A stretch of DNA of 64,000 bases from Castanea sativa (GCF_040712315.1 NC_134017.1:21539822-21603821), one strand, 5' to 3'. Positions 11,548-23,629 are shown, counted from the stretch's first letter. The notes: a model not told the origin generated them from the sequence alone. Numbers and translations are program-made.

Positions 11548-12415
11548 GAGCATTCACATTAATGATCTTATATTGCTAAAATCTATTTTTAACCACCCAC
11601 ACCACAAAAATTACCCTTTATTAGTGGTGCTAAATCCAAAAATTTTTAGCAACTTGCTACAATGAACCGCCATCTCTTGCAGTTCATTGTAGATACAAGT
11701 GATAAAAAAAAATATTACTTTATTCCATTTCTCTCTCCTCTTCTCATTATAAAATAAACTATCTTTTTTTTCTCTCTCTCCTCTCTCTTTTTACTCTAGA
11801 TTGTCGTGTCTCTTCACCTTTTTCTATCTTCTTCTCCAACCCCAACGCCTCCCTCTTCTCCCTCTCAACTAAAACTAACCCTCTCCCTCTATCTTTCTTT
11901 GATCTTCTAAAGGTACAAGGATGCACTAATCTTAAAATTAAATTTTGGGTTTGTGATTTGGTTGCGATTTTGATGTTTGGGGGTTGTGGTTGTGGGTGGT
12001 GGTGACAATGGCAGTGATTGCGGTTGTCTAGTTTTTTTTTTTTTTTTTTAATTAGAGTTGCAGTAGGCTGGTTATGGTTGTGGCGGTGGGTGTTCGTGGC
12101 TGGGTTGGATTGAGGTTCTAATTTGTGGGTGGCAGTGGTGATGGTTTTAGGTTTGTTGGTGGTGGTGGCTGTGGTTTGGGATTGTTGGGTTGTTATTGCT
12201 TTAGATGAGAAAGAGAAACAAATAGAAAGAGATGTAGAAGAAAAATAAAGAAAGAATAAAAAAAATTAATAAAGAAAGAATATTTAAATGAACTGGTAAT
12301 ATATATATATAACCTTTGATGTTTGGTGTATTGTAATGTAGGGCATTAAAATAGATAGATTAGTTTTTAAAGTTGCAAAAAGCTAAATTTTTTAGCACCA
12401 TCAATGTGAATGTTC
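11548..12415. mobile_element. PIF/Harbinger-like MITE, 868 bp
   Basis: Left end TTA-GAGCATTCACATTAATGA; right end, read on the minus strand, TTA-GAACATTCACATTGATGG, giving inverted termini over about 20 bp, with CTAAAA / GCTAAAAA further in. Flanking TTA (11545-11547) and TAA (12416-12418) fit a three-base Harbinger target site with one change. The inside is TC-rich then G/T-rich (GGTGGTGGCTGTGG) and codes for nothing. Confidence 0.65.
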
Positions 12416-12887
12416 TAACCAACTTCTTTTATTTCTATCTTTTATTATGATTCATGAATACCTATGTCCTACATTATTATTTTTTCCTTAATTTTTATCA
12501 ACCAGCTTGTCATTGTGCTTTTCTCTTTCGCTATGTAGCAAATGCAATTCTCTTTGTAGATGAATGCAATAGACAATTTTCATTCCTTATAATAAATATA
12601 GCTTGAGTATCTTGTGAACTACTATCATAAAAAAGATTTCAAATTCTAAAATGTCAACGTGGCAACTAGCATCCACCTGAACACTTAACCGCATAGGATC
12701 CTATTCTCTCCTCATTACAATAGTCGCAACAGAATGTCAGAAACCGACCAACCAAACCAACCCGTAGTGGTAGTGCACAATACGCACCCCCCCCCCCCAA
12801 CTGCCAAAAAGACCGTAATTCCCTCCAAATTTCAAATCACATTTCCCACATAACACGTCTCTCTCGCTCTCAAGAAATCAAATCAAC

Positions 12888-13061
12888 ATGCCTTCTCTCT
12901 CTTTTCTTCTTCACTCTCACTCTCACTCTCTCCCCTCCTCCCTCCTCCAACTTGACCTCACTCCCCGCCCCACTCCACGACACATACATACTCCACTGCC
13001 ACCGCCACCGCCACTGGACCAAATCTCCATTCCTTTTCCTCTTTTTTATTATTTTATTTAA
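12888..13061 (+). other. Conserved 57-aa open frame with TC-rich leader, unit 1
   Basis: ATG at 12888 follows a TC-rich leader (CTCTCTCGCTCTCAAG) and AATCAACATGCC, a good start context. The predicted peptide has Ser/His/Leu then PLPPPPPLDQ and stops at 13061. The copy at 19619-19786 keeps the frame with one His-Ser pair fewer. GC content is higher than the surroundings. It looks like a captured 5' end of a gene; no domain recognised and coding status unproven. Confidence 0.25.
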
Positions 13062-13109
13062 AGAATAATATTAGCTATATTGTAATCTTCTTCTTTTTTT
13101 TTTGTGTGA

Positions 13110-13499
13110 CTAAAATCCAAATTGTACCATCTAAGTTTGAATAAAAAAAATTTCAGTCGTTTACCTTTACTTTTATTCAATTGAGCAATCTAATTTTCAA
13201 ATTTATTCAATTCACACATTTCATCTAATTCCATTAAAAATTTGTTGTTAAGCAATTAACTAAAAAAAAGATTTTTTGAAAAAAAATTATCACATAAAAA
13301 ATCTATAAAATATTATTATTAATTTTATAGAATTTTTCATGTGAGATTTTTTTTTGTTAATGTAATTTGTTTTTAACAAAATTAGACGAAATGCTTGAAT
13401 TGAATAAATTTGAAACTTAAAGGACTAAATTGGATGAAAGTAAAGTTAGAGGGTTGAATGAATTTTAGTTAAATTTAAAGGGTGCAATTTACATTTTAG
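13110..13499. mobile_element. Foldback (MITE-like) element, unit 1 copy
   Basis: CTAAAATCCAAATTGTACC at the left is answered at the right by the inverse of CTAAAATGTAAATTGCACCC. The arms stay matched for about 190 bp (ATTTATTCAATTCA, CATTTCRTCTAATT), meeting at an AT-rich centre with AAAATATTATTATTAATTTT. No coding capacity. Superfamily unknown; clear target duplication not seen. Confidence 0.7.
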
Positions 13500-14738
13500 C
13501 ATCTTTTTTCTAGAAAAAAATTATTTTTTACTTCACATGACAATACATTTGTCATTTGATGTGGCATACAAATAAATTTTTTTTTTACCGTTAGGCATTT
13601 CAACATTTTTCATCAATTACTTAAGGGCATTGACTATTATGACTAAATACTAAAAGATTATAGACTAAACTGACACATTTGAAACCTTAAGGAACAAAGT
13701 GTAAAAGGTAAGAACCAAATAGGTAATTTACCCTAATCTAAAAGAAAAAGCTTGTGACAAATAGACTCGGGAGGACTCTTGTTAGGTTCTTGAAGTGAGG
13801 TAGTTTGAGGATACTACTACTTGGTAAATGGTAACAAACCCTACCCCAAAGGAAACATAATGATTAATGTTGGGAGGGTTAGAGCATCTCCAATAGGCTC
13901 TTTAAACCTATTTTTGTATTAAAAAAAAAAAAAAAATCCAACAACCTTTTCAAAATGCAAATTTTGTTTTAGAGTTGCTATCGTTGTTGTCTTGGTGTGG
14001 AGAGCACTGTCGCTCCTCACACACGGAACCAGCTTTGTCTCTCATCTTCTTCTTCTTCATTGTCTCTCGCATTTTCACTCTTAACATCTCTCTCCTCTTC
14101 TTGTCCAGTCACCGTCAATCGAATCAACACCATCCACCATTTGATCAAAGCCACCACAAAATCCAATACCATGATATTGAATCTAACAGCACAAAGCTCA
14201 ACCGCCAACGGTTTTAAAGGTGGGTAATAACTGGGTCTAACTATGTGTATACGAGCAAAGTTGAGATTGGTGAGGAAAAGAACAAGTAGTGTTGGGTGTT
14301 TGATTTGGGTAGTGTTGGATGATAAAATCTAGGTGAAGATTTGAGTTTTAAGAATTGAGTGTTGTTGGATGATAAAATATGAGTTTTAAGATTTGGGTGT
14401 TGTTGAAATCAAGAATTTTTGGTGTTGTTGATTTGGATGTAGTCCAATGGCAGCGCCACATGGTGTTCAAGGGGTTCAAATGAACCCCCTGACTTGTGAT
14501 TTTTTTTTTTTTTTACATATAACATTTTAAAATATTTTTGTTTTGAATACCTTAAAATAAAATTTTGAACCCCCTAAAATAAGTCCAAAGAACAAATCAA
14601 TTTAATACTAAAATTTATATTGGCCTTCTTAAACAAAAAGAAAAAACTCAACATCAAACCAATTTGATCTAAAATTTGAGGAAAAAAAATAGCAAGTCCA
14701 ACAACAAAAATTAGTAATTTGTTGCTGTTAAATCTTAT
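13500..14738. other. Unit 1 body: old repeat plus insertion with GAGCATCTCC end
   Basis: 13600-13878 matches the third copy at 48720-48975. From TTAGAGCATCTCCAATAGGC (13881) on, the sequence is absent from the third copy, so an insertion starts here; its 5' end is MITE-like. It contains GGGGTTCAAATGAACCCCCT (about 14468) and TTGAACCCCCTAAAATAA. It is cut at 14738 by the deletion relative to unit 2. Open frames at 13975-14227 are not conserved as protein. Confidence 0.5.
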
Positions 14739-15321
14739 TATGATAGTCTTATTATCAATGTTACAAGCTACATCTCGTTCAAAATTTTAGTTAGATAACA
14801 AATTTATTGGGATTTTTCCTTTTGTTTGTAATGACTTAATATATTGTTAAAGGGCCAAAATTTGGCTACAAACTTAGTTGTAGCCTAAGACTATAACTCT
14901 CACTAAACAAATTAACATAACTATATATTTTGAAAATTTAACTATCAAATTACATATTCTTTATGTTCTTAAAACACATGTCAAAATTCATGTTAATCGG
15001 ATGTTATTTATTATTTGATTCATAAACTTAAATTTTTTTTGTAATTTTGGACTACAAAAACTCAAAATTTAAAGATTTGATTGATGGCATATCTATTGCT
15101 CTTTGATATTTTTGAAATTTTACAAATAAGAAGGATATAAAAAGAAAATGTAATCCAATGGTGAATTTGTCATAATTCACATCCAATAAAATAATATTGA
15201 GTGGAATTGTAGTCTTAGATCTACAATCAAATTTTTTGCCAAATTTTGTTCAAAAATTAATTATATTGAGTCTAAAAAATTTTAAGGTGGTCATAAACAT
15301 TTTTCAAGGATTTCACCCGTG
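14739..15321. mobile_element. hAT element, right part only (unit 1)
   Basis: Matches 23784-24377 of the complete element in unit 2 and ends TTTCACCCGTG just before the target duplication CTTGGCAA (15322-15329). The left end was lost in the 2.3-kb deletion. Confidence 0.6.
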
Positions 15322-15358
15322 CTTGGCAAGTTGTCTTGCAGTTCGTTCGATCTTCAAA

Positions 15359-15396
15359 TCAGCACTCGCCAAGGGAGTTCACTTGGTGAGTGCTGA
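15359..15396. other. Strong hairpin, 15-bp stem and 8-nt loop
   Basis: TCAGCACTCGCCAAG, loop GGAGTTCA, then CTTGGTGAGTGCTGA: 14 of 15 stem positions pair, with one A-C mismatch. Also present in unit 2 (about 24414-24452) with more mismatches, and only its left arm in the third copy. Role unknown. Confidence 0.6.
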
Positions 15397-16409
15397 TTGA
15401 AGCCTTAAAAGATACAAACTTTGCCCGGAAATAACAAAATTACAGTGAAACAACGTATTTTTTAGAAACCAACGCCTTCTAAACCACAATTGAATAATAA
15501 TAACAATAATACGTGCATGAAGATAGAATTTTTATAGAAGGTAAAAGAAAAGGCCTAAGATCTTTGTCCAAAATTTTTCAAGATAGAAAGTTTTCCTAGA
15601 ATTATGTATATTCTATGGAAACAAACGTAATTTTTTAGAACCACATGCATCCTCATCAACCCTTATTGAATATATAAACAGAGCAAATGACAACATAAAT
15701 AGATCAATTAATACCTGTGGAAGTTTTGCCAAAAAATTGCCTTCGAGATTGCAGTGGAGCTCCATCAGGAGTGTGTTTTAGGAAGGATATGATTGTAAGA
15801 CTGTCCCTCTCTTCTCTAGCTCTCAAAAAAATATATAAAAATCTCTATGACCAAAGCTCTAACAAACCTTTTAAAGTCCTTAGAAAGTGCTACAGGAACT
15901 AGGGTTTCTGATACACAATTTTTGGAAGTTTCCACCAACCATTGGATTCTAGGTGTGATTAGTCATTTATTGTCTAACTCATTTTAATTACTTTATTAAA
16001 TAAAAGCTTTCCAAAGAACTCCCAAACTAATAAGGTAAGGAAAAGTCTCAAACCAAATACTTGGATTCAGAAGTTCAGTTATTTGTGGAAAAGTGTTAGG
16101 CATCCTCCAATGTTTATCTTAAGGATAGTGCCTCATTTTGATATAATCCCCAACGATCCACGACTCGGGAAAATAGCTAGAATACTGGAACTTTTCTTTT
16201 TTGTGTGTGGAAAAAAATAGTTTATTTGTATTTAGAAGCAATATGTATAATAACATGTGAATATTTATAAGTAACATTTGAATATAATATATACAAGAAA
16301 CTGATAGCATATGAATATTACGTTACTACATAACATATATAAATACATACATAATAATATGTGAACAATATTATTACTACGTAACATGCTCATGATTCTT
16401 TTCTTTCAG
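15397..16409. other. Unit 1, non-coding stretch before the LINE
   Basis: Shared with 24453-25469. Contains ATATTACGTTACNACATAACATATATAAATA-type AT-rich sequence near 16310-16400. Open frames at 15717-15902 and 16119-16310 show no domain. Nothing assigned. Confidence 0.4.
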
Positions 16410-18256
16410 GCTAATAGGGAAAAATAAATGGGTTTTTCCTTTGCAAAAGAAGTCCCAGACTAACTCATCTACCTTTTGCAGATGACAACCTTCTTTTTTG
16501 TATGGCAAACAAGAATAACTGTAAAAAAAAAAATAAAAAAAAATAAAAAAAAGTATTGGATATCCTAGCTACCTATGAGAAAGTTTCAAGCTAACAAGTT
16601 AACAGAGATAAAACCTCCTTATTTTTTAGCAAGTCCACGTCTAGGGAGATGAAGTTGGAAATTAAAGAATCACTGGGGGTTGCAGAAATCAAGCAATATG
16701 AGAAATATTTGAGTTTCCCACCTTTGGTGGGTAGAAGAAAAAAGATGAGCTTTGATCACATAAAGGAGGGGGTGTGAAAAAAGCTACAAGCATGGGAAGA
16801 GAAACTACAGTGACAAACTAGTAGAGAAGTTATTAGTAAAGCATTGGTCCAAGTTATTCCAAAAAATACTATGAGTTGCTTCAAACTTCCATTCGAATTG
16901 TAGATGACATTCAAAGTCTCACTCAAAAGTTTCGGTGGGGTAACAAGTTGATTGTAGAAAAATCCACTAGTTCAAATGGGAGGATATGTGTTGCTCTAAA
17001 CTTGGAGGTGGAATGGACTTTAAGGACTTGTTACTTTTTAATGATGTCTTGTTGGAAAAGCAGACTTGGAGGTTTCTGCACAATAAAAAGTCCTTATTGT
17101 ACAGAGTGTTCAAGACTAAGTTCTTTCCTAACTTTTGTGATGGAAGCCAAGGCATCTCCATCGTGGTCATATGCATGGATTGGCATTTTAAAGGGAAGAT
17201 ATGTTATTAAAAAAAAAAAAAAAAGAGCTTGATGGCAAATTGGCAATGAAATCTATGCTAACATATGGACTGAGAATCGGTTTCCCTCCTTAAGCCACCC
17301 CATGGTTCGATCGTCAGTAATAGAAAATCATCATGATGCTACGTTAAGCTCTTTGATAAATCCTTTTACTAGGCAGTAGGAGTTGGATCTTTTTCCTACT
17401 GTTCCCAATCTGGAGGATGTTGAAATGGTCAGAGAAATACCTATTAGTTGTCTATTTTCAAAGGCCCTCTAGTATTAATATTGGATATCAGTTTCTCAAG
17501 AGTGGTGGTGACCATCCCCAACCCAATTTGAGAAGCTCAAGCCAACCAATAATTTATTAAGAGAACATATGGGGTTTATCTATTCCAAGTAAAGTCAAAA
17601 TTTTCATCTTGAGGGCATGCAAAAATTCCATTCCCACAAAAGCTAGTCTTTTTCAACGGACTGTGCCAGACAACTCTCGCTGTAATTTGTGTAACCAAGC
17701 TTTAGACAATGTTTTACACGATTTGTGGTCCAATCCAAAACTTTTAGGAAATTGGGGAAGTGATCAACAATGGGACTTTCGGTCTTTTGACAAGTTTATG
17801 ATTTTTCCAAACTTGTGAAGCATGTTATGGATTTAGACAAAAGCTTCGATCTATTTGCTATGATTTCATGGACTGTATTAGATCTCTTTGTCAAGTCATC
17901 TCTAGCAATCTGCTAATGCAACGAGTCAAAGACTCTCTATTGGAATATTTATATGCTTAACCACAAATCCAACCCCCACCTTGGAGACCTCAAACTCTCA
18001 GGAAATTACCTCCTGCTGATACTCTCAAAGATATTGATGGAGTCAAGAATGAAGATAAGGCAGGAGTCGGGGAAGTTATTAGAGATGACCAGGGAATGGC
18101 TGTTGCTTATATTTCCCATAATATAGCTCTTCCACACTCAGTTGCAGAAGTTGAGGCTTTGGTAGTAGCAAGAGCTTTAGAGTTTGCTCTAGAATTGGGT
18201 ATATATTTTGTCGTTTTGAAGGTGATTTGGAGTTGGTGATAAATTCTCTCAAGGAT
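16410..18256 (+). pseudogene. L1-type LINE ORF2 fragment (RT C-terminal half, zf-RVT, RNase H), unit 1
   Basis: Conceptual pieces: RSPRLTHLPFADDNLLFC (RT catalytic box, DD retained), then KQYEKYLSFPPLVGRRKK, LQAWEEKL, then [13 protein letters not shown] and [11 protein letters not shown], a CNLCNQALDNVLHD zinc-binding region near 17680, and an RNase H-like part at about 18050-18256 (DKAGVGEVIRDDQGMA, AEVEALVVARALEFALELG, then in another frame GDLELVINSLKD). The 5' half of the element is absent. Many frameshifts, stops and an A-rich insertion at 16521-16552. It stops at 18256 where a Copia element inserted; the reading resumes in frame at 33539. Confidence 0.85.
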
Positions 18257-18859
18257 TATTGGTGCAAACACAATAATAATGGAAATAACACAACAAGAAA
18301 TTGAATAATACTTCTGAATATTATTAATTTAAAGAGAAAAATTACACAACACTATTTGGACTAAGGCACGGCACTCGCTCTCTTTAAGAAGATTCAAGTC
18401 CTTGGTTGGATAAACTTTTTAACTAGTACAGACCTCCTCTAACTTATCTCTCCTAGGATACAACAGCCTAACAAGTTTTGCGCACGTATCTAGCCCAATA
18501 CCTGAGTCAATTTATATTAGTCCATTAATCACCATAATTAAAAAGAACAAAATAATCCATCTCCTTTTCAATGTGGGATTAAACATTCTCACTAACTCCT
18601 CATCGTAGGTTCCAACTAGCTCAACTGATAAAGTTTCTGATGGTTGAATAAAAGATTCGGAGTTCAATCCCCGCCGACACCAAAAACTAATGGGTGTTGG
18701 TCTGATTATAAAGAGCAATCATCAAGAGCGGACGCCATAGGTTAAAACTCTCTCTCAAAAAAAAAAAAACTCTTCATTTTCCATATTCATTCCCACATCT
18801 TTACATTTGTGTTGTAATATTTATTCATTTTAATTAATTAATATTAAAATGCTCCAACA
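18257..18859 (-). repeat. Copia 3' LTR (left end of element), unit 1, carrying a SINE
   Basis: On the minus strand the LTR starts TGTTGGAGCATTTTAATATT (18859 downward) and ends GTGTTTGCACCAATA at 18257, next to target duplication AGGAT. Just upstream on the minus strand (18870-18860) is GAGTGGGGAAT, a polypurine tract, which fixes the orientation and marks this as the 3' LTR. 18860-19285 is the adjoining Copia interior, with no coding signal. A SINE lies at 18605-18767. Confidence 0.8.
18605..18767 (+). mobile_element. tRNA-derived SINE, family 2, inside Copia LTR (unit 1)
   Basis: Begins GTAGGTTCCAACTAGCTCAAC with A-box-like TAGCTCAACTGATAAAG and B-box-like GGAGTTCAATCCCCGCC, then GGTGTTGGTCTGATTATAAAG, and ends in an A tail. 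Target duplications AACTCCTCATC (18594-18604) and AACTCTTCATT (18768-18778) differ by two bases. The tRNA-like part cannot be a working tRNA gene. Confidence 0.8.
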
Positions 18860-19618
18860 ATTCCCCACTCATTTTAATATTAAATTTTTTAGTTAAAGGG
18901 TGATTACCAAGCAAAGACGGGTCACTATGCATCATGAAGGTGCGCTCTGCATTGAACATTCACTTAGTAAAACAACGATCTCAACTCCAAAGTGGTAGTG
19001 GTCTTCAACTTGAACTAAGACCGCTTTGGGGAAATTAAGCATCAATATTCACACATAACAACCCAGGTGTTGACATGAGCTTTTATAGCTAGCACTTTAC
19101 AGTCGTGTGCTGATCCCAATTTCATGAGTGTATTTGAGATTAAGTCCAAATCTCATAAGGAGCGGCCCCATCCCCTCACTCACATAGGTGAAATTTTGTC
19201 AAGAGTGCTCCTATAATTCTGACACCCAACTCATACGAGGTACAAATAAGTTTTTTACTCATCCTTTCCACATTACAAGATAAATGCAATAGACAATTTT
19301 CATTCCTTATAATAAATATAGCTCGAGTATCTTGTGAACTACTATCATAAAACAGACTCCAAATTCTAAAATACTGATGTGGTAGCTAGTATCCACCTGA
19401 ACACTTAATCGCATTGGATCCAATTCTCTCCTCATTACGAGAGTCGCAACAGAATGTCAGAAACCGACCAACCAAACCAACCCGTAGTGGTAGTGCACAA
19501 TACGCACCACCCCCACCCCCCCCCCCCCCAACTGCCAAAACGACCTTAATTCCCTCCAAATTTCAAATTACATTTCTGACATAACACTTCTCTCTCGCTC
19601 TCAAGAAACCAAATCAAC

Positions 19619-19786
19619 ATGCCTTCTCTCTCTTTTCTTCTTCACTCTCACTCTCTCCCCTCCTCCCTCCTCCAACTTGACCTCACTGCCCGCCCCACTC
19701 CACGACACATACATACTCCATTGCCACCGCCACCGCCACTGGACCAAATCTCCATTCCTTTTCCTCTTTTTTATTACTTTATTTAA
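19619..19786 (+). other. Conserved 55-aa open frame, unit 2 copy
   Basis: Same frame as at 12888 with a 6-bp in-frame shortening and few substitutions (Pro to Ala in LTPRP/LTARP). Preservation of frame may only reflect recent duplication. Confidence 0.25.
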
Positions 19787-19827
19787 AGAATAATATTAGC
19801 TATATTGCAAACTTTTTTTTTGTGTGA

Positions 19828-20224
19828 CTAAAATCCAAATTGTACCATCTAAGTTTGAATAAAATTTGTTTCAATCGTCTACCTTTACTTTTGTTCAATT
19901 GAGCAATCTAAATTTTTAAATTTATTCAATTCACACATTTCATCTAATTCCATTAAAAAATTGTTGTTAAGCAATTAACTAAAAAAACAAGATTTTTTGA
20001 AAAAAAAAAATTATCACATAAAAAATCTATAAAATATTGTTATTAATTTTATAGAAATTTTCATTTGAGATTTTTTTTTTGTTAATGTATTTTTTTTTTA
20101 ACAAAATTGGAAGAAATGATTGAATTTAATAAATTTGAAACTTAAAGGACTAAATTGGATGAAAGTAAAGTTAGAGGGTCGAATGAATTTCAATTAAATT
20201 TAAAGGGTGCAATTTACATTTTAG
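19828..20224. mobile_element. Foldback (MITE-like) element, unit 2 copy
   Basis: Duplicate of the element at 13110-13499, same arms, slightly longer T/A runs. Only the right arm is present in the third copy (46523-46600). Confidence 0.7.
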
Positions 20225-21464
20225 CATCTCTTTTCTAGAAAAAAAAAATATTTTTTATTTCACATGACAATACATGTGTCATTTGATGTGGCATAAAAAT
20301 AAATTTTTTTTTACCATTAGGCATGTCAACATTTTCCATCAACTACTTAAGGGCATTGACTATTATGACTAAATACTAGAAGATTATAGACTAAACTGAC
20401 ACATTTGAAACCTTAAGGAACAAAGTGTAAAAGGTAAGAACCAAATAGGTAATTTACCCTAAACTAAAAGAAAAAGCTTGTGACAAATAGACTCGGGAGG
20501 ACTCTTGTTAGGTTCTTGAAGTGAGGTATTTTGAGGATACTACTACTTGGTAAATGGTAACTAACCCTACCCCAAAGGAAACATAATGATTAATGATGGG
20601 AGGGTTAGAGCATCTCCAATAGGCTCTTTAAACCTATTTTTGTAAAAAAAAAAAATCTCCAACAACCTTTTCAAAATGCAAATTTCTTTTAAAAAAAAGT
20701 TGCTATCGTTGTTGTCTTGGTATGGAGAGCATTGTCGCTACTCACACATGGACCCAGATTTGTCTCTCATCTTCTTCTTCTTCACTATCTCTCACATTTT
20801 CACTCTTAGCATCTCTCTCCTCTTCTCGTCCAATCACCATCAATCGAATCAACACCATCCACCACTTGATCAAAGTCACCACAAAAGCCAATACCATGAT
20901 ATTGAATCTAAAAGCACAAAGCTCAACCACCACCGGTTCTAAAGGTGGGTAATAACTGGGTCTAACGATGTGTATACGAGCAAAGTTGAGATTAGTGAGG
21001 AAAAGAACAAGCAGTGTTGGGTGTTTGATTTGGGTAGTGTTGGATGATAAAATCTAGGTGAAGATTTGAGTTTTAAGAATTGAGTGTTGTTGGATGATAA
21101 AATATGAGTTTTAAGATTTGGGTGTTGTTGAAATCAAGAATTTTTGGTGTTGTTGATTTGGATGTAGTCCAATGGTAGCGCCACATGCGGTTCAAGGGGT
21201 TCAAATGAACCCCCTGACTTGTGAATTTTTTTTTTTTTACATATAACATTTTAAAATATTTTTGTTTTGAAAAACTTAAAATAAAATTTTGAACCCCCTA
21301 AAATAAGTCCAAAGAACAAATCAATTCAATACTAAAATTTATATTGGCCTTCTTAAACAAAAAGAAAAAACTCAACATCAAACCAATTTGATCTAAAATT
21401 TGAGGGGAAAAAAAAAAAGCAAGTCCAACAACAAAAATTAGTAATTTGTTGATGCTAAATCTTA
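20225..21464. other. Unit 2 equivalent of 13500-14738
   Basis: Same content as unit 1, including TTAGAGCATCTCC at about 20607 and the GAACCCCCT motifs at about 21205 and 21291. No gene. Confidence 0.5.
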
Positions 21465-23629
21465 GAAAAAGACAATTAAATGAGCTGTGAAGTGTAAACA
21501 CTAAAAGAAAATTAAGTGTGAGGCAGTGGAAGTAGGACATGAAACAATGGAGAATGAAGACATTTGTTTTTAATGATTGTATTGTTGCGTTGAATTCTTA
21601 ATAGAGTAGTATAAAAAACATAGCAAAATTCTACTTAATGAATTACAAAGACCTGTAAGTTGTCACAATTGAATTGAATTGTTAAATAAAAGAATTGAAA
21701 ATAGTAAAAGCAAAAACTAATAAATAATGAATTAGAGTATTCTAAGTAATAATAATTAAAATTCACTTAACAACAATAATTAATAACTTTATTATAGCAA
21801 TAGTGGATAGATAATTTACAAGATTTAATCTTAGCAATAATAATTAATATCGTCATTATACTAAGAAAACATATGTCCAATGAACTTATAATTTATCTTT
21901 AATTCTCTTGCTAATACTATGAATAAATTTTTGATAAGGAAGTCAAATATACCGCAAGATTATCTCCTACCTGAGATTTATTATCTAAAAGAACTTGTGT
22001 TGACTTAAAAAAAAATCTTCCTTTGGATCATAGGTTATGAAAGATCTCATCAATATTATCATAATGATCAAGATGAAAAAAAAAAAAATTACAAAGAGGT
22101 CTTTCTCAACCTCTTCAACATGAATTTGAATGACCACCCTAAACAATATTCTGGAGCTGCCATTGATGTAGTCATGTAGTTGTATCTGACTTTTGGAAAA
22201 ATAATAATAAAAGAGGTGAAGAAATAATATTTAAATAATATAAAGGAAAGATAGAAAGTCTATTGAAAAGTAAACATGAAGAAAAAGTAGATAAGCAACA
22301 TTGTCTATTCTTCAAATAGTGAAAACAATTGAAGAGTGCAAGAGATTATCTAATGTAGACAATGTCCTAGTATTTACCAGTGGGCTTTCAAAAGCCATTC
22401 AAGTGTATAAGAGCACCCACGTTGGTGGAGCTATAAATTTAGCAATATAGCTTCACCAAAAGCTACTATATCTATTTTACTTTCTCACTTTACAATACAC
22501 CCAACATCAATAGATCTATATTTTTAGCTATTTGATTAAAATAATATAAAAAATCATTAAAATAAAATAAAAATAGTCACCACAAAAACTTTTCAACCAA
22601 CCATAACCACCTCCACCACCACTCCACCAACAAAAACCTCAACCACAAACCAAGGCAAGGAAAAAATACACACCTTTTGAAAATCCATGTTCATCCCCAC
22701 TCCATCCTCCTCACGAAGACACAAGATTCAAGAAATCAAATAGTTTCTCTCTCTTGCACAAAAAAGATAAAATTGAACACCCATAACTCCATCTCTGGTC
22801 GTTGGCGAGACCATGAACAACTTGATCGACGGCAAGACCATGAACTCTGGTTCCAACAAGACCATAAACAGTGCCATCTAATTCGATACTCAATCCCCTA
22901 GGTCTTTTCTCTAGACTCAACCAAGGTTTGTCTCTCCTCTCAATCGTCTTTATATCGTTTTCAATTGGCTTTAGGAATTTTTTTTTTCACGTGTGTCACA
23001 TACTCACATGACTAAAACGTTAGCTTAACAAACAATTGACTAACGGAAGTACCAATTTGGCTAATGTGTAAAGTTCATGTACTAAATTGGCCAAAACAAA
23101 AGTTTAATGGGGTGTCGATGACACTACCTCAAAGTTCAAGGAGTGTAAGGGCATTTTTACCTTCTCAACTTTTTTTCTCTTACAACTGCATGGTGCTATT
23201 GCACCTAATCCGAATCCAATCACCAAGTTCAATCCTTTCTCCATTGAGTTCTCTGACATCAGGACATCCTTTTGAGAAGGAACGTTAGAGAGTTACTGCT
23301 AGTAATGTAGCTAATTGTTTTCATAATCTCATATGCAAATGCTTTTAAGCTCTTGGTTAATTGGTTTTTTTTATCCAAAAAATATAAAATAAAACAAAAA
23401 CCCACCCAGATCCCAATACTCATTAACTAGATCAACATTCATAATACATGGATTCTGCAGATTTTGGGGTCCATATACGCATGGGCTGTGCCCCCAAAAA
23501 AAGAGAACGAAGAACTAAATAGATAAGTACATTTTTTTTCATCCAAAAAAAAGCTCACGCAAGCCTAAGTTTACAATATTACCAATTGGATGGATGGGGG
23601 TACCTTACCTTCAAGCTGGCTCTTGGCAA
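21465..23629. other. Part of unit 2 missing from unit 1
   Basis: 21465-23185 is AT-rich with a MITE-like start TATAAGAGCACCCACGTTGG (about 22407) and no gene; an open frame at 22677-22901 has no domain. 23190-23629 (TGCTATTGCACCTAATCCG to TCAAGCTGGCTCTTGGCAA) matches the third copy at 48985-49551. Together with 20607 onward, the stretch to about 23187 is an insertion of about 2.6 kb relative to the third copy; the class is undetermined. Confidence 0.5.

Larger units (their letters stand above)
12563..19285. repeat. Tandem segmental duplication, unit 1 (6.7 kb)
   Basis: Begins AATGCAATAGACAATTTTC and ends CATTACAAGATAAAT. The whole block recurs in the same order and orientation at 19283-27878. 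The junction between units joins the Copia interior (original at 27861-27878) to the left flank with a few bases of shared AAT/TAAAT. Relative to unit 2 this unit lacks 2.3 kb (unit 2 positions 21465-23783) but keeps the LINE RNase H part that unit 2 lost. Confidence 0.9.

Noticed and set aside
13975..14227. Overlapping Ser/Leu/Phe-rich frames, repeated at 20676-20952
   Set aside because: The two copies change frame and sequence without coding constraint; they lie in a non-coding insertion.
18605..18680. Possible tRNA gene (A- and B-box-like signals)
   Set aside because: No cloverleaf with proper arms; an A tail and target duplications mark it as a SINE. The same applies to 11244, 46309, 53781 and 27196.
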